Source: Streptomyces sp. HUAS CB01
Lineage (GTDB): Bacteria > Actinomycetota > Actinomycetes > Streptomycetales > Streptomycetaceae
Assembly (NCBI RefSeq): GCF_030406905.1
Contig: NZ_CP129137.1
Location: forward strand, 4,484,001-4,548,000
Direction: 5' to 3'
DNA: 64,000 nucleotides
Every line of letters starts with the position of its first letter. The first letter of the stretch is position 1. Positions 53,203-60,388 of this stretch are shown one piece after another. The notes beneath the pieces are model-generated. The model saw nothing but the letters and a program-made list of their open reading frames with translations. It ran no database searches and was not told the DNA's origin. A program made the position numbers and the translations under genes.

Positions 53203-53264
53203 TGCATGCCTTGGATTTCACACGTAAAATTGCGGTAGCGATGAATAATGGAAGGCTCAGGCAT

Positions 53265-53720
53265 ATGGACGCCGTGGATAGGCAGCTCATCCAGGCCCTG
53301 CGCGAGAACGGCAGGGCCTCGTACGCCGAGCTCGGCCGGCTCGTGGGACTCTCCGGTCCCTCCGTCACCGACCGCATCAACCGCCTGGAGGCCGCCGGAG
53401 TCATCACCGGCTACCGGGCGACCGTCGACGCCGCCTCCCTCGGGCTCGGTGTCACCGCGCTGATCGGCATCTCCCTCTCCGACGCCGCCGACCACGAGGA
53501 CGTGGCACACCGGCTGCGCGACCTCGCGGAGATCGAGGACTGCTGGTTCATCGCGGGCGACGACTCGTACATGCTCAAGGTGCGCGCCAGCGACGTCGAC
53601 GGACTGGAGAAGACGATCCGCCGGCTGTCGGGGACGAAGGGCGTCTCGCGGACCCGTACCACCATCGTGCTGTCCACGAAGTGGGAGAACCGGGTCGGGG
53701 ACCTGCCCGAGGAGGTCTAG
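53265..53720 (+). CDS. Lrp/AsnC family transcriptional regulator
   Basis: 151 residues from ATG 53265, with GGAAGG about 9 nt upstream; ATG 53241 is an alternative. The N-terminal HTH is MDAVDRQLIQALRENGRASYAELGRLVGLSGPSVTDRINRLEAAGVITGY. The RAM/AsnC ligand-binding domain follows (LGVTALIGISLSDAADHEDVAHRL, CWFIAGDDSYMLKVRASDVDGLEKTI). It sits between ubiX and mqnE; a role in that cluster is plausible but unproved. Confidence 0.93.
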   Translation: MDAVDRQLIQALRENGRASYAELGRLVGLSGPSVTDRINRLEAAGVITGYRATVDAASLGLGVTALIGISLSDAADHEDVAHRLRDLAEIEDCWFIAGDDSYMLKVRASDVDGLEKTIRRLSGTKGVSRTRTTIVLSTKWENRVGDLPEEV

Positions 53721-53814
53721 GCGTACCGTGGGTGGGGCCTCCGGCGATCCGGGGGCACACCCGGGAAAAGGCCCTGGGGCAAGCGCAGTACGAGGACATC
53801 TGGGAGGCGGCCGC

Positions 53815-54978
53815 ATGGACGCGGGGCTCAAGCGCGAGCTGGAGGAGAAGGTCCGGGCCGGCGAGCGGCTGAGCCGCGAGGACGGCATCGCCCTGTACGA
53901 GTCGGACGACCTGGCCTGGCTGGGCGGCCTCGCGCACGAGGTCCGTACGCGCAAGAACGGTGACGTGGTCCACTTCAACGTCAACCGCCACCTCAACATG
54001 ACGAACGTCTGCACGGCGTCGTGCGCGTACTGCTCGTTCCAGCGCAAGCCGGGCGAGAAGGACGCGTACACGATGCGCATCGAGGAGGCCGTCCGCCTCG
54101 CCAAGGCGATGGAGAGCGACAACCTCACCGAGCTGCACATCGTCAACGGGCTCCACCCGAACCTCCCCTGGCGCTACTACCCCCGGTCGCTGCGCGAACT
54201 GAAGCAGGCGCTGCCGAACGTCTCGCTGAAGGCCTTCACCGCGACCGAGATCCACCACTTCGAGACCATCTCCGGGCTCACCGCCTCGGAGATCCTGGAC
54301 GAGCTCATCGACGCCGGGCTGGAGTCACTGACCGGCGGCGGTGCCGAGATCTTCGACTGGGAGGTGCGCCAGCACATCGTGGACCACCGCACCCACTGGG
54401 AGGACTGGTCCCGGATCCACCGCCTCGCGCACGAGAAGGGCCTGAAGACCCCGTGCACGATGCTGTACGGGCACATCGAGGAACCCCGCCACCGCGTGGA
54501 CCACGTCCTGCGGCTGCGTGAACTGCAGGACGAGACCGGCGGCTTCCAGGTCTTCATCCCGCTGCGGTACCAGCACGACTTCGTCGACATGAAGGACGGC
54601 AAGGTCCGCAACAGGCTCCAGGCCCGGACGACGATGGCGACGGGGGCGGAGGCCCTGAAGACCTTCGCCGTGTCCCGGCTGCTGTTCGACAACGTCCCGC
54701 ACGTGAAGGTCTTCTGGGTGATGCACGGTGTGCAGACCGCGCAACTGGCCCTTCAGCACGGCGCGGACGACATGGACGGCTCGGTCGTCGAGTACAAGAT
54801 CACCCACGACGCGGACAACTACGGCACGCCGAACAAGCTGACGCGCGACGACCTGCTGGAGCTGATCCGCGACGCGGGCTTCCGCCCGGTGGAGCGCAAC
54901 ACCCGCTACGAGGTCATCCGCGAGTACCCCGGCCCCGACGGCGACCGCCGCGAGTCGCCGCAGCCCATGCGCGTCTGA
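53815..54978 (+). CDS. mqnE: Aminofutalosine synthase MqnE (radical SAM)
   Basis: 387 residues from ATG 53815 with GGGAGG upstream. Radical SAM cluster CTASCAYC (Cys66, Cys70, Cys73) in NRHLNMTNVCTASCAYCSFQ. The pattern LHIVNGLHPNLPWRYYPRSL, TATEIHHFETISG and LTGGGAEIFDWEVRQHI is that of MqnE/MqnC-like enzymes. It joins an enolpyruvyl benzoate to adenosine (from SAM) in the futalosine route to menaquinone. Confidence 0.95.
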   Translation: MDAGLKRELEEKVRAGERLSREDGIALYESDDLAWLGGLAHEVRTRKNGDVVHFNVNRHLNMTNVCTASCAYCSFQRKPGEKDAYTMRIEEAVRLAKAMESDNLTELHIVNGLHPNLPWRYYPRSLRELKQALPNVSLKAFTATEIHHFETISGLTASEILDELIDAGLESLTGGGAEIFDWEVRQHIVDHRTHWEDWSRIHRLAHEKGLKTPCTMLYGHIEEPRHRVDHVLRLRELQDETGGFQVFIPLRYQHDFVDMKDGKVRNRLQARTTMATGAEALKTFAVSRLLFDNVPHVKVFWVMHGVQTAQLALQHGADDMDGSVVEYKITHDADNYGTPNKLTRDDLLELIRDAGFRPVERNTRYEVIREYPGPDGDRRESPQPMRV

Positions 54979-54984
54979 CCCGTC

Positions 54985-55003
54985 CGGCCCCGTACGGGGG
55001 CCG
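54985..55003 (+). terminator. Small hairpin after mqnE
   Basis: CGGCCCC (54985-54991) pairs with GGGGCCG (54997-55003), starting 7 bp after the mqnE stop. Confidence 0.55.
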
Positions 55004-55047
55004 AGTCCGAGGCCGTGGCGCCCCGGTCCCACCCGCCCGCGAGGGCG

Positions 55048-55076
55048 TGCCCGGCCCCTTCGGGGCCACCCGGGCA
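55048..55076. terminator. Nested hairpin before the GNAT gene
   Basis: Inner stem GGCCCC / GGGGCC with loop TTC is flanked by TGCCC / GGGCA pairing. Probably a second terminator for mqnE. Confidence 0.55.
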
Positions 55077-55105
55077 GGGGCCGGGGCGTTGTTATCGTCG
55101 GGGTC

Positions 55106-55630
55106 ATGGCTCTGCAGTTCACGCTCGATCCGCCCGTCGACCCCGCGCTCCGTGACGGGATCCTGGGGCTCTGGACCGACGTGAGCAACGCCGACGGGGC
55201 CGTGGGGTTCGTACCGCCGGTGAGCACGGAGGACGTACGGCCCGAACTGGTCCGGCACCTGGCGGCGATGGCCGAGGGACGGACGCGGCTGCTCGTCGGG
55301 CGCGACGAGGACGGCGAGGTCGCCGCCGCCGCGTTCCTCACGCACAACGCGCACCGGCTGATGCGTCACCGGATCTGGCTCTACACGGTGATGGTGCATC
55401 CCCGGCACCAGGGCAGGGGCTACGGCCGGGACCTGCTCGCCGAGGCCGCCGGCGCCGCACGCGGGATGAGCGGGATCACGGCGATACGGCTGACCTGCCG
55501 CGGCGGCGCGGGACTGGAGCGGTTCTACGCCTCGTGCGGCTACAAGGAGGTCGGCCGGGTGCCCGACGCGATCCGCGTCTCCGACGGCGACTTCCGCGAC
55601 GACATCACGATGCTGCTCCCGCTCGTCTGA
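55106..55630 (+). CDS. GNAT family N-acetyltransferase
   Basis: 174 residues. RLLVGRDEDGEVAAAAFLTHNAH, then the acetyl-CoA motif VMVHPRHQGRGYGRDLLAEAAGAARGM and RGGAGLERFYASCGYKEVGRVP. Substrate unknown; monocistronic. Confidence 0.92.
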   Translation: MALQFTLDPPVDPALRDGILGLWTDVSNADGAVGFVPPVSTEDVRPELVRHLAAMAEGRTRLLVGRDEDGEVAAAAFLTHNAHRLMRHRIWLYTVMVHPRHQGRGYGRDLLAEAAGAARGMSGITAIRLTCRGGAGLERFYASCGYKEVGRVPDAIRVSDGDFRDDITMLLPLV

Positions 55631-55635
55631 TCCTC

Positions 55636-55653
55636 CCCGGAGCGCACTCCGGG
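55636..55653 (+). terminator. Terminator after the GNAT gene
   Basis: CCCGGAG / CTCCGGG, 7-bp stem with 4-nt loop, 5 bp after the stop. Confidence 0.55.
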
Positions 55654-55736
55654 CCGGACCGGCCGGAGCCGCCGAATGGACCACGGTCGGGACGTGCTTC
55701 ACTGGACGGGCGACTCAGTGAAGGAAAGGGGCCGTC

Positions 55737-56027
55737 GTGTCCGACAGCAAGACGAGCGCCACGCTCCGGTACACCCTCATGCGGCTCGGCGTCTTCGCCG
55801 GCTGCTTCTTCGTCCTGTGGGGGCTGGTGTACCTGCGCGTACTGCCGCGCGGCCTGGGCGACTCCAACCTGCTGTGGGTGCTCGTCCTTTCCGTCCTCAT
55901 CTCGGCGCCGCTGAGCTTCGTCCTGCTGCGCAAGCAGCGCGACGCGATGTCCGAGCAGATCGTCGCGAAGGTGGACCGGGCCAAGACCCGCCTGGAGGCC
56001 AACCGCACCCGCGAGGACGTCCAGTAG
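55737..56027 (+). CDS. DUF4229 domain-containing membrane protein
   Basis: 96 residues from GTG 55737. Two helices (LGVFAGCFFVLWGLVYLRVL and NLLWVLVLSVLISAPLSFVLL) are followed by the basic, helical cytoplasmic tail RKQRDAMSEQIVAKVDRAKTRL typical of DUF4229. The family is common in actinobacteria near menaquinone genes. Function unknown. Confidence 0.92.
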   Translation: MSDSKTSATLRYTLMRLGVFAGCFFVLWGLVYLRVLPRGLGDSNLLWVLVLSVLISAPLSFVLLRKQRDAMSEQIVAKVDRAKTRLEANRTREDVQ

Positions 56028-56059
56028 CGCGCGACGCCGTCCTCCGGCTCCGCCGGTGG

Positions 56060-56079
56060 ACGTGACCTTCGTCACGTCG
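56060..56079. terminator. Hairpin after the DUF4229 gene
   Basis: GACGTGAC / GTCACGTC, perfect 8-bp stem, loop CTTC, 32 bp after the stop. Confidence 0.55.
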
Positions 56080-56169
56080 AACTCCGCAGACCCCGCCGCC
56101 CCGGCCGGGAGCACAGCGCTCCCGCGCTGGGGCAGTGCCGTTTCCGGACGCTCGATGGCGCGATCCAGA

Positions 56170-56199
56170 CTCAAAGTCCGACTTTGAGGGTCTCAAAGT
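56170..56199. promoter_or_regulatory. Alternating CTCAAAGT inverted repeats at the leader-peptide promoter
   Basis: CTCAAAGTCCGACTTTGAG (56170-56188) is a perfect 8-3-8 inverted repeat. It is followed after GGT by a third half-site CTCAAAGT (56192-56199), so that the second and third half-sites also pair (7-3-7). The block overlaps the likely -35 element. Confidence 0.7.
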
Positions 56200-56213
56200 T
56201 CAAGTGTTAACGT
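56184..56213 (+). promoter_or_regulatory. Likely promoter of the leader peptide/symporter transcript
   Basis: TTGAGG (56184-56189) and TTAACG (56207-56212) are 17 bp apart. Transcription would begin about at the A of the leader ATG (56220), giving a leaderless mRNA. Confidence 0.55.
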
Positions 56214-56219
56214 GTGGCC

Positions 56220-56351
56220 ATGACGACAGCAGTGTGCCCCGAAACGGTCATGAGCCCCCCGCTCGTGACGCGCCTGCACGTCGACGCACCTTGCTGCGCT
56301 CGCGCCGGGACCTCCCCCGGCATGTCCGCAATCTGTCGCCGTTCGGTCTGA
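56220..56351 (+). CDS. Putative cysteine-containing leader peptide (attenuator)
   Basis: 43 codons from an ATG at the expected transcription start, ending in TGA. The peptide holds TRLHVD, then Cys-Cys (25-26), and ends MSAICRRSV. The pattern RLHVD followed by a spaced SAxC is what I know as the streptomycete 'putative leader peptide' family, usually found before sulfur and cysteine metabolism genes. It lies 89 bp before the symporter start in another frame. Adjacent Cys codons are suited to sensing charged tRNA(Cys) by ribosome stalling. Too short and too odd to be enzyme; four Cys in 43 residues. Confidence 0.7.
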   Translation: MTTAVCPETVMSPPLVTRLHVDAPCCARAGTSPGMSAICRRSV

Positions 56352-56440
56352 CCCGGCGTCACAGAGCGGCCTCCCCCGAGCGAACGGGCGCCGCATCCCC
56401 GTCCCCCCGCCTTTCCGATACGCCTCACCGGAGTGTGTCC

Positions 56441-57778
56441 GTGTCCGCGAACTCCGCGACGCCCGCCCACACCAGCCGCATACCGAAGGTCCCGTTCTGG
56501 GCCCAGATAGTCGCCGGTCTGGTCGCCGGCGTCCTGCTCGGCTGGCTGGCCCGCAGTCAGGACGTCACCTGGCTCCGCACGACCCTGGAGCAGGTCGGCG
56601 ACATCTTCGTCCAGCTGCTGAAGCTGGCCGTCGCGCCGCTCGTGTTCTTCGCGATCCTGGTGTCGATCACCAATCTGCGGAAGGTCAACAACGCCGCACG
56701 GCTGGCCGGCCGCACGCTGCTGTGGTTCATGATCACCTCGCTGATCGCCGTGGCGATCGGCCTGGCGATCGGTCTGCTCACCGACCCCGGGGCGGGCACC
56801 GGCCTCACCCGGCAGGACGGCGAGAAGCCGGAGAAGGCAGGCTCCTGGATCGACTTCCTCACCGGGATCGTTCCCACGGACGTCGTCACGCCCTTCACCG
56901 AGCTGAACGTCCTCCAGATCGTCTTCATGGCCGCCGTCGCCGGTGTCGCCGCGCTCCAGCTCGGCGACCGCGCCCAGCCGGTCCTCGCCTTCAGCGAGTC
57001 CGTGCTGGAGCTGCTGCAGAAGGCCCTGTGGTGGGTCATCCGGCTGGCCCCGATCGGCACCGTCGGCCTCATCGGCCACGCGATCGCCGACTACGGCTGG
57101 GACCTCATCGGCAAGTACGCCACCTTCACGGCCGACGTCTACGTCGGCTGCGCGCTGGTCCTGTTCGGCGTGTACCCGCTGCTGCTGGCGACCGTCGCCA
57201 GGGTCAACCCGCTGCAGTTCTTCAAGGGTGCCTGGCCGGCCATCCAGCTCGCCTTCGTCTCCCGCTCCTCGGTCGGCACGATGCCGGTCACCCAGAAGGT
57301 CACCGAGCGTCTCGGCGTTCCGAAGGAGTACACCTCCTTCGCCGTGCCGTTCGGCGCGACGACGAAGATGGACGGCTGCGCCGCCGTCTACCCGGCGCTG
57401 GCAGCGATCTTCATCGCGCAGATCTTCGAGGTCCAGCTCGGCGTTCAGGACTACCTGCTGATCGCCTTCGTCTCGGTCGTCGGATCCGCCGCCACGGCGG
57501 GTCTCACCGGCGCGACGGTCATGCTGACGCTGACCCTCTCCACGCTGGGCCTCCCGCTGGAGGGCGTGGGACTGCTGATGGCGATCGACCCGATCCTGGA
57601 CATGATGCGGACCGCGACGAACGTCGCCGGCCAGACCGTCGTGCCGGTGATCGTCGCCGCTCGCGAGAAGATCCTCGACCGCGACGCGTACGACGCGGCG
57701 AAGCCGTCGCCGATCGACGACGTGGACGCGGACGCCCGCGAGACCGAGCGGAAGGTGGCGGTGCCGGCCACCGCGTGA
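56441..57778 (+). CDS. Dicarboxylate/amino acid:cation symporter (DAACS family)
   Basis: 445 residues from GTG 56441, with GGAG seven bases upstream. About eight membrane helices plus two re-entrant loops, as in glutamate transporter homologues: GDIFVQLLKLAVAPLVFFAILVSI, the serine-rich HP1 loop AFVSRSSVGTMPVTQKV, TTKMDGCAAVYP (the NMDGT-like motif of helix 7), and the HP2/helix 8 region ATAGLTGATVML ... DMMRTATNVAGQTV. NMDGT reads KMDGC here, and the substrate Asp/Arg position in helix 8 is RTATN. The substrate could be a dicarboxylate or cystine; the Cys-rich leader upstream favours cystine (inference). Confidence 0.9.
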   Translation: MSANSATPAHTSRIPKVPFWAQIVAGLVAGVLLGWLARSQDVTWLRTTLEQVGDIFVQLLKLAVAPLVFFAILVSITNLRKVNNAARLAGRTLLWFMITSLIAVAIGLAIGLLTDPGAGTGLTRQDGEKPEKAGSWIDFLTGIVPTDVVTPFTELNVLQIVFMAAVAGVAALQLGDRAQPVLAFSESVLELLQKALWWVIRLAPIGTVGLIGHAIADYGWDLIGKYATFTADVYVGCALVLFGVYPLLLATVARVNPLQFFKGAWPAIQLAFVSRSSVGTMPVTQKVTERLGVPKEYTSFAVPFGATTKMDGCAAVYPALAAIFIAQIFEVQLGVQDYLLIAFVSVVGSAATAGLTGATVMLTLTLSTLGLPLEGVGLLMAIDPILDMMRTATNVAGQTVVPVIVAAREKILDRDAYDAAKPSPIDDVDADARETERKVAVPATA

Positions 57779-57808
57779 GGGCCGCAGGCCCCCGACCCAC
57801 CGCGAGCG

Positions 57809-57835
57809 GGCCCCGGATCCGACGGATCCGGGGCC
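57809..57835. terminator. Terminator after the symporter gene
   Basis: GGCCCCGGATCC / GGATCCGGGGCC, perfect 12-bp stem with loop GAC, between convergent genes. Confidence 0.82.
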
Positions 57836-57869
57836 TCCGTCGTCGGGGGGCGACGCGCGGGGCCGCCGG

Positions 57870-58235
57870 TCACCGCCGGGCGGCGTCCAGGCGCGCGAAG
57901 CGCCGGGGCGCCAGCCCCCGGCCCCGGCCCGCGAGGCCCAGTGCGAGCCGGCCCTCGGACCACGTGCCGCGCACCTCGATCTCCTCGTCTCTCAGGTGGC
58001 CTCGCGTGAACGCGACGCGCTCCCCGTGCTGCTCGTAGCGTGCCGTGTGCACGCCCGGAGTGGGCAGTTCGCGCCGCAGCCACGTGGCGATGGTCGCGGC
58101 GTTCTCGGGCCGGGGAGCGGGACGTACGAGTACGTCGAGGACGGTGCCGTCCGGGTAGAACCGGAACACCTGCACGTCCGCGCTGAAGATGCCGCTCAGC
58201 CGAACGGGCCTCTGGCGGCGGTTCCGACGGGTCAC
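57870..58235 (-). CDS. Conserved hypothetical protein, function unknown
   Basis: 121 residues from GTG 58235. A basic N-terminus is followed by one small beta-rich domain (SGIFSADVQVFRFYPDGTVLDVLVRP, ATIATWLRRELPTPGVHTARYEQHGERVAFTRGHL, GTWSEGRLALGL). No membrane segment or signal peptide. I do not recognise the family, but the reading frame has normal streptomycete codon use and ends at a clear terminator. Confidence 0.6.
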   Translation of the reverse strand: MTRRNRRQRPVRLSGIFSADVQVFRFYPDGTVLDVLVRPAPRPENAATIATWLRRELPTPGVHTARYEQHGERVAFTRGHLRDEEIEVRGTWSEGRLALGLAGRGRGLAPRRFARLDAARR

Positions 58236-58442
58236 TGGGCCCCCGGGTGTTCGGCGATCGTGGCCCGGTCACCGGCCCTACCGGTGGACCGTCCCGGTCC
58301 CGGGCGCTTCGCGTGCCCGGCTCGTGCGGCCTCTGGCCGGAGGGGAAAGGCGCCGTGTCGGCGGGCTGTGCGTGCGGAGCGGGAGCGCCCGCCCTAGACT
58401 GGCAAGATCATCGTTTTCGTCCGGAAGCGGGAGATTCGCACC

Positions 58443-58517
58443 ATGTCGAAGCGAGGCAACAAGCGGCGGGCCAGGAAGAAGAGGAAGGCGAATCACGGCA
58501 AGCGTCCCAACGCCTGA
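58443..58517 (+). CDS. 50S ribosomal protein bL37
   Basis: 24 codons: a very basic peptide beginning MSKRGNKRRARKKRK and ending ANHGKRPNA. The C-terminal ANHGKRPN block and the length match bL37, the small actinobacterial ribosomal protein first seen in mycobacterial 50S structures. GGGAG lies 10 nt upstream of the ATG. A promoter-like TAGACT is at 58395, and a strong terminator follows, so it is a complete single-gene unit. Genes of this size are commonly missed. Confidence 0.88.
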   Translation: MSKRGNKRRARKKRKANHGKRPNA

Positions 58518-58562
58518 CCGCCCCCCGACCCCGACCGTACGCGCCGATCCGGCGCAGCCCAC

Positions 58563-58602
58563 CCGAGGACCGGTCCGCGGAACCGTGCGGACCGGTCCTC
58601 GG
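58563..58602 (+). terminator. Strong terminator after the bL37 gene
   Basis: CCGAGGACCGGTCCGC (58563-58578) pairs perfectly with GCGGACCGGTCCTCGG (58587-58602), 8-nt loop. Confidence 0.9.
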
Positions 58603-58630
58603 CGTTTCCGCCCCGCGGCGGGCCTTAGGC

Positions 58631-58644
58631 TTACCGAACAGTAG
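58631..58644 (+). promoter_or_regulatory. Candidate operator TTAC-N6-GTAG before the TetR gene
   Basis: TTACCGAACAGTAG lies 32 bp upstream of the TetR start and shares the TTAC-N6-GTA form with the palindrome before fabG (61740). Suggests autoregulation; weaker palindrome than the fabG site. Confidence 0.45.
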
Positions 58645-58675
58645 ATCGGTGGCCAGGGCCGGGAGGACGTCTGAC

Positions 58676-59323
58676 GTGGAAGGTGCCGGTAGGACCAAGC
58701 GGATGCCGCGTGCCGTGCGGGAGCAGCAGATGCTCGACGCCGCAGTGCAGACGTTCGGGCAACGGGGGTACCGCGCTGCGTCGATGGACGAGATCGCGGA
58801 GCTCGCCGGCGTGTCCAAGCCGCTGGTCTACCTCTACCTGAACTCCAAGGAGGACCTCTTCACCGCCTGCATCCGGCGGGAGTCCGCGGCGCTGGTCGCG
58901 GCCGTGCGGGCGGCGGTGGACCCGGGGCTGCCGGCGGACCGTCAGCTGTGGGAGGGCCTCACCGCGTTCTTCGGGCACACGACGGAGCACCCGGACGCGT
59001 GGGCCGTGCTGCACCGGCAGGCCCGTACGCACGGGGAGCCGTTCGCCGCCGAGGTGTCCGTGATGCGGAACGAGATCGTGGCGTTCGTGACGGGGCTGAT
59101 CGGGGTGGCGGCGCGCGAGTCCCTCGGGGACGGCGAACTCGCCGACAAGGACGTGGCGGGTCTCGCCCAGGCGCTCGTCGGCGCGGCGGAGTCGCTGGCC
59201 GGATGGGCCAACGACACACCGGGCGTCTCCGCGCGGGAGGCGGCCGCGACGCTCATGAACTTCGCGTGGGAGGGCCTGGGGAACCTCATGAAGGGCGAGC
59301 GCTGGTCACCGTCCTCCCGGTGA
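58676..59323 (+). CDS. TetR family transcriptional regulator
   Basis: 215 residues from GTG 58676, with GGGAGG nine bases upstream. The HTH is in MLDAAVQTFGQRGYRAASMDEIAELAGVSKPLVYLYLNSKEDLFTACI, and the remainder is a ligand-binding helical domain (WEGLTAFFGHTTEHPDAWAVLHRQARTHG). Its end overlaps the convergent MaoC gene by 38 bp. By position it probably controls the MaoC/FabG genes and the thiolase remnant, a fatty-acid-type set. Confidence 0.92.
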   Translation: MEGAGRTKRMPRAVREQQMLDAAVQTFGQRGYRAASMDEIAELAGVSKPLVYLYLNSKEDLFTACIRRESAALVAAVRAAVDPGLPADRQLWEGLTAFFGHTTEHPDAWAVLHRQARTHGEPFAAEVSVMRNEIVAFVTGLIGVAARESLGDGELADKDVAGLAQALVGAAESLAGWANDTPGVSAREAAATLMNFAWEGLGNLMKGERWSPSSR

Positions 59324-60362
59324 GGTGCACCCGGCCTTCGCCGTCGGCGCCGCGCAGCTCGAAGACCCCGTCGGCCCGGTCCGTGCGGACGCCGGCGTAG
59401 ACGACGGTGCCGGGAAGCAGCACGGGCGCCTTGAACACCGCTTCCGCACGGCGGAGTTCCCGGGGGTCCCGCTCGGCCAGGCAGCGGGCGAAGGTCCACA
59501 TGCCGTGGGCGATCGCGCGGGGGAAGCCGAAGGCGCGTGCGGTCGCCGCGTACAGGTGGATGGGGTTGCGGTCCCCGGACGCGGCGCCGTAGCGGCGTCC
59601 GAGGTCGGCATCGAGCCGCCATCGCGCGCGCTCCTCCGGCGCCGGGGTCCGTTCCGCGGGGCCGTCGTCCTCCCGAACGGCCCGCGGAGGACCGTCGCCC
59701 GCTGGGCTGTCGGCCGGAGGGCCGTCGTCGGGCGGCGGTGTGCCCGCCGCGGGGCCGTCGTCGGGTGCGGGCCCGGCGGTGACCCCCCGGCCGCCCGCGT
59801 CGCGCATCGCGGACGGCCCGCACGCGGGCGTGTCCCCCGTACCCGCTCCGGACGGCCCGGCCGCTCCCGGGTGCCGTGCGTGCCGGGAGAGGTACGTGCT
59901 GTCCGACTCCCACACGAGTTCGCCGTCGAGCCGGGCCTCGGTCACCAACGTCACTTCCGTGCCGCGCCGGTGCGGCCGCAGCCAGGCCGCGTGGACGGAG
60001 ATCTCCGGCCGGTCGTCCGGCCCGATGTCCCGGTGCCGGGTGATCGCGATGCGGGTGTGGACGAGCCCCGGCAACGGCAGGGGGAAGCCGCGGTCGGCCA
60101 TCAGCCGCATGGCGAGCGGGAAGCCGAGGACGTGCGGGTACGTGATCGGCAGCGGCCCGGCGGCCTCGAAGCCGCACACGCGGGCGTACGCGGCCAGACG
60201 CGACGGCTCGACGGCCGCTCCCGGCAGCACGAGCCGGGTCCGCGGGAGCCGGTCGCCCACCGCGGCGCCGGGGAGGGCCCGCCGGCGGAACGGCGAGGCG
60301 AGGACGCCGCGCAGCAGGGCGGGCCAGAGGGCGGGCGGTGCGGACAGGGTCCGGGTCTCCAT
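59286..60362 (-). CDS. MaoC-type dehydratase with a low-complexity insert between hot-dog domains
   Basis: 358 residues from ATG 60362, with GGAAGGAGA upstream. The N-terminal FAS1-like hot-dog half (about 30-160, PITYPHVLGFPLAMRLMADRGFPLPLPGLVHTRIAI) precedes a C-terminal MaoC hydratase (about 240-355). That domain has the hydratase motif RRYGAASGDRNPIHLYAATARAFGFPRAIAHGMWTFARCLAE (Asp and His catalytic). Between them lies a ~70-residue Pro/Asp/Gly repeat, DDGPAAGTPPPDDGPPADSP. It probably hydrates enoyl-CoA or enoyl-ACP. 27 bp after the fabG stop, so same operon. Confidence 0.88.
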   Translation of the reverse strand: METRTLSAPPALWPALLRGVLASPFRRRALPGAAVGDRLPRTRLVLPGAAVEPSRLAAYARVCGFEAAGPLPITYPHVLGFPLAMRLMADRGFPLPLPGLVHTRIAITRHRDIGPDDRPEISVHAAWLRPHRRGTEVTLVTEARLDGELVWESDSTYLSRHARHPGAAGPSGAGTGDTPACGPSAMRDAGGRGVTAGPAPDDGPAAGTPPPDDGPPADSPAGDGPPRAVREDDGPAERTPAPEERARWRLDADLGRRYGAASGDRNPIHLYAATARAFGFPRAIAHGMWTFARCLAERDPRELRRAEAVFKAPVLLPGTVVYAGVRTDRADGVFELRGADGEGRVHLTGRTVTSARPS

Positions 60363-60388
60363 GGCGGGTCTCCTTCCGTGCGGGGGCG

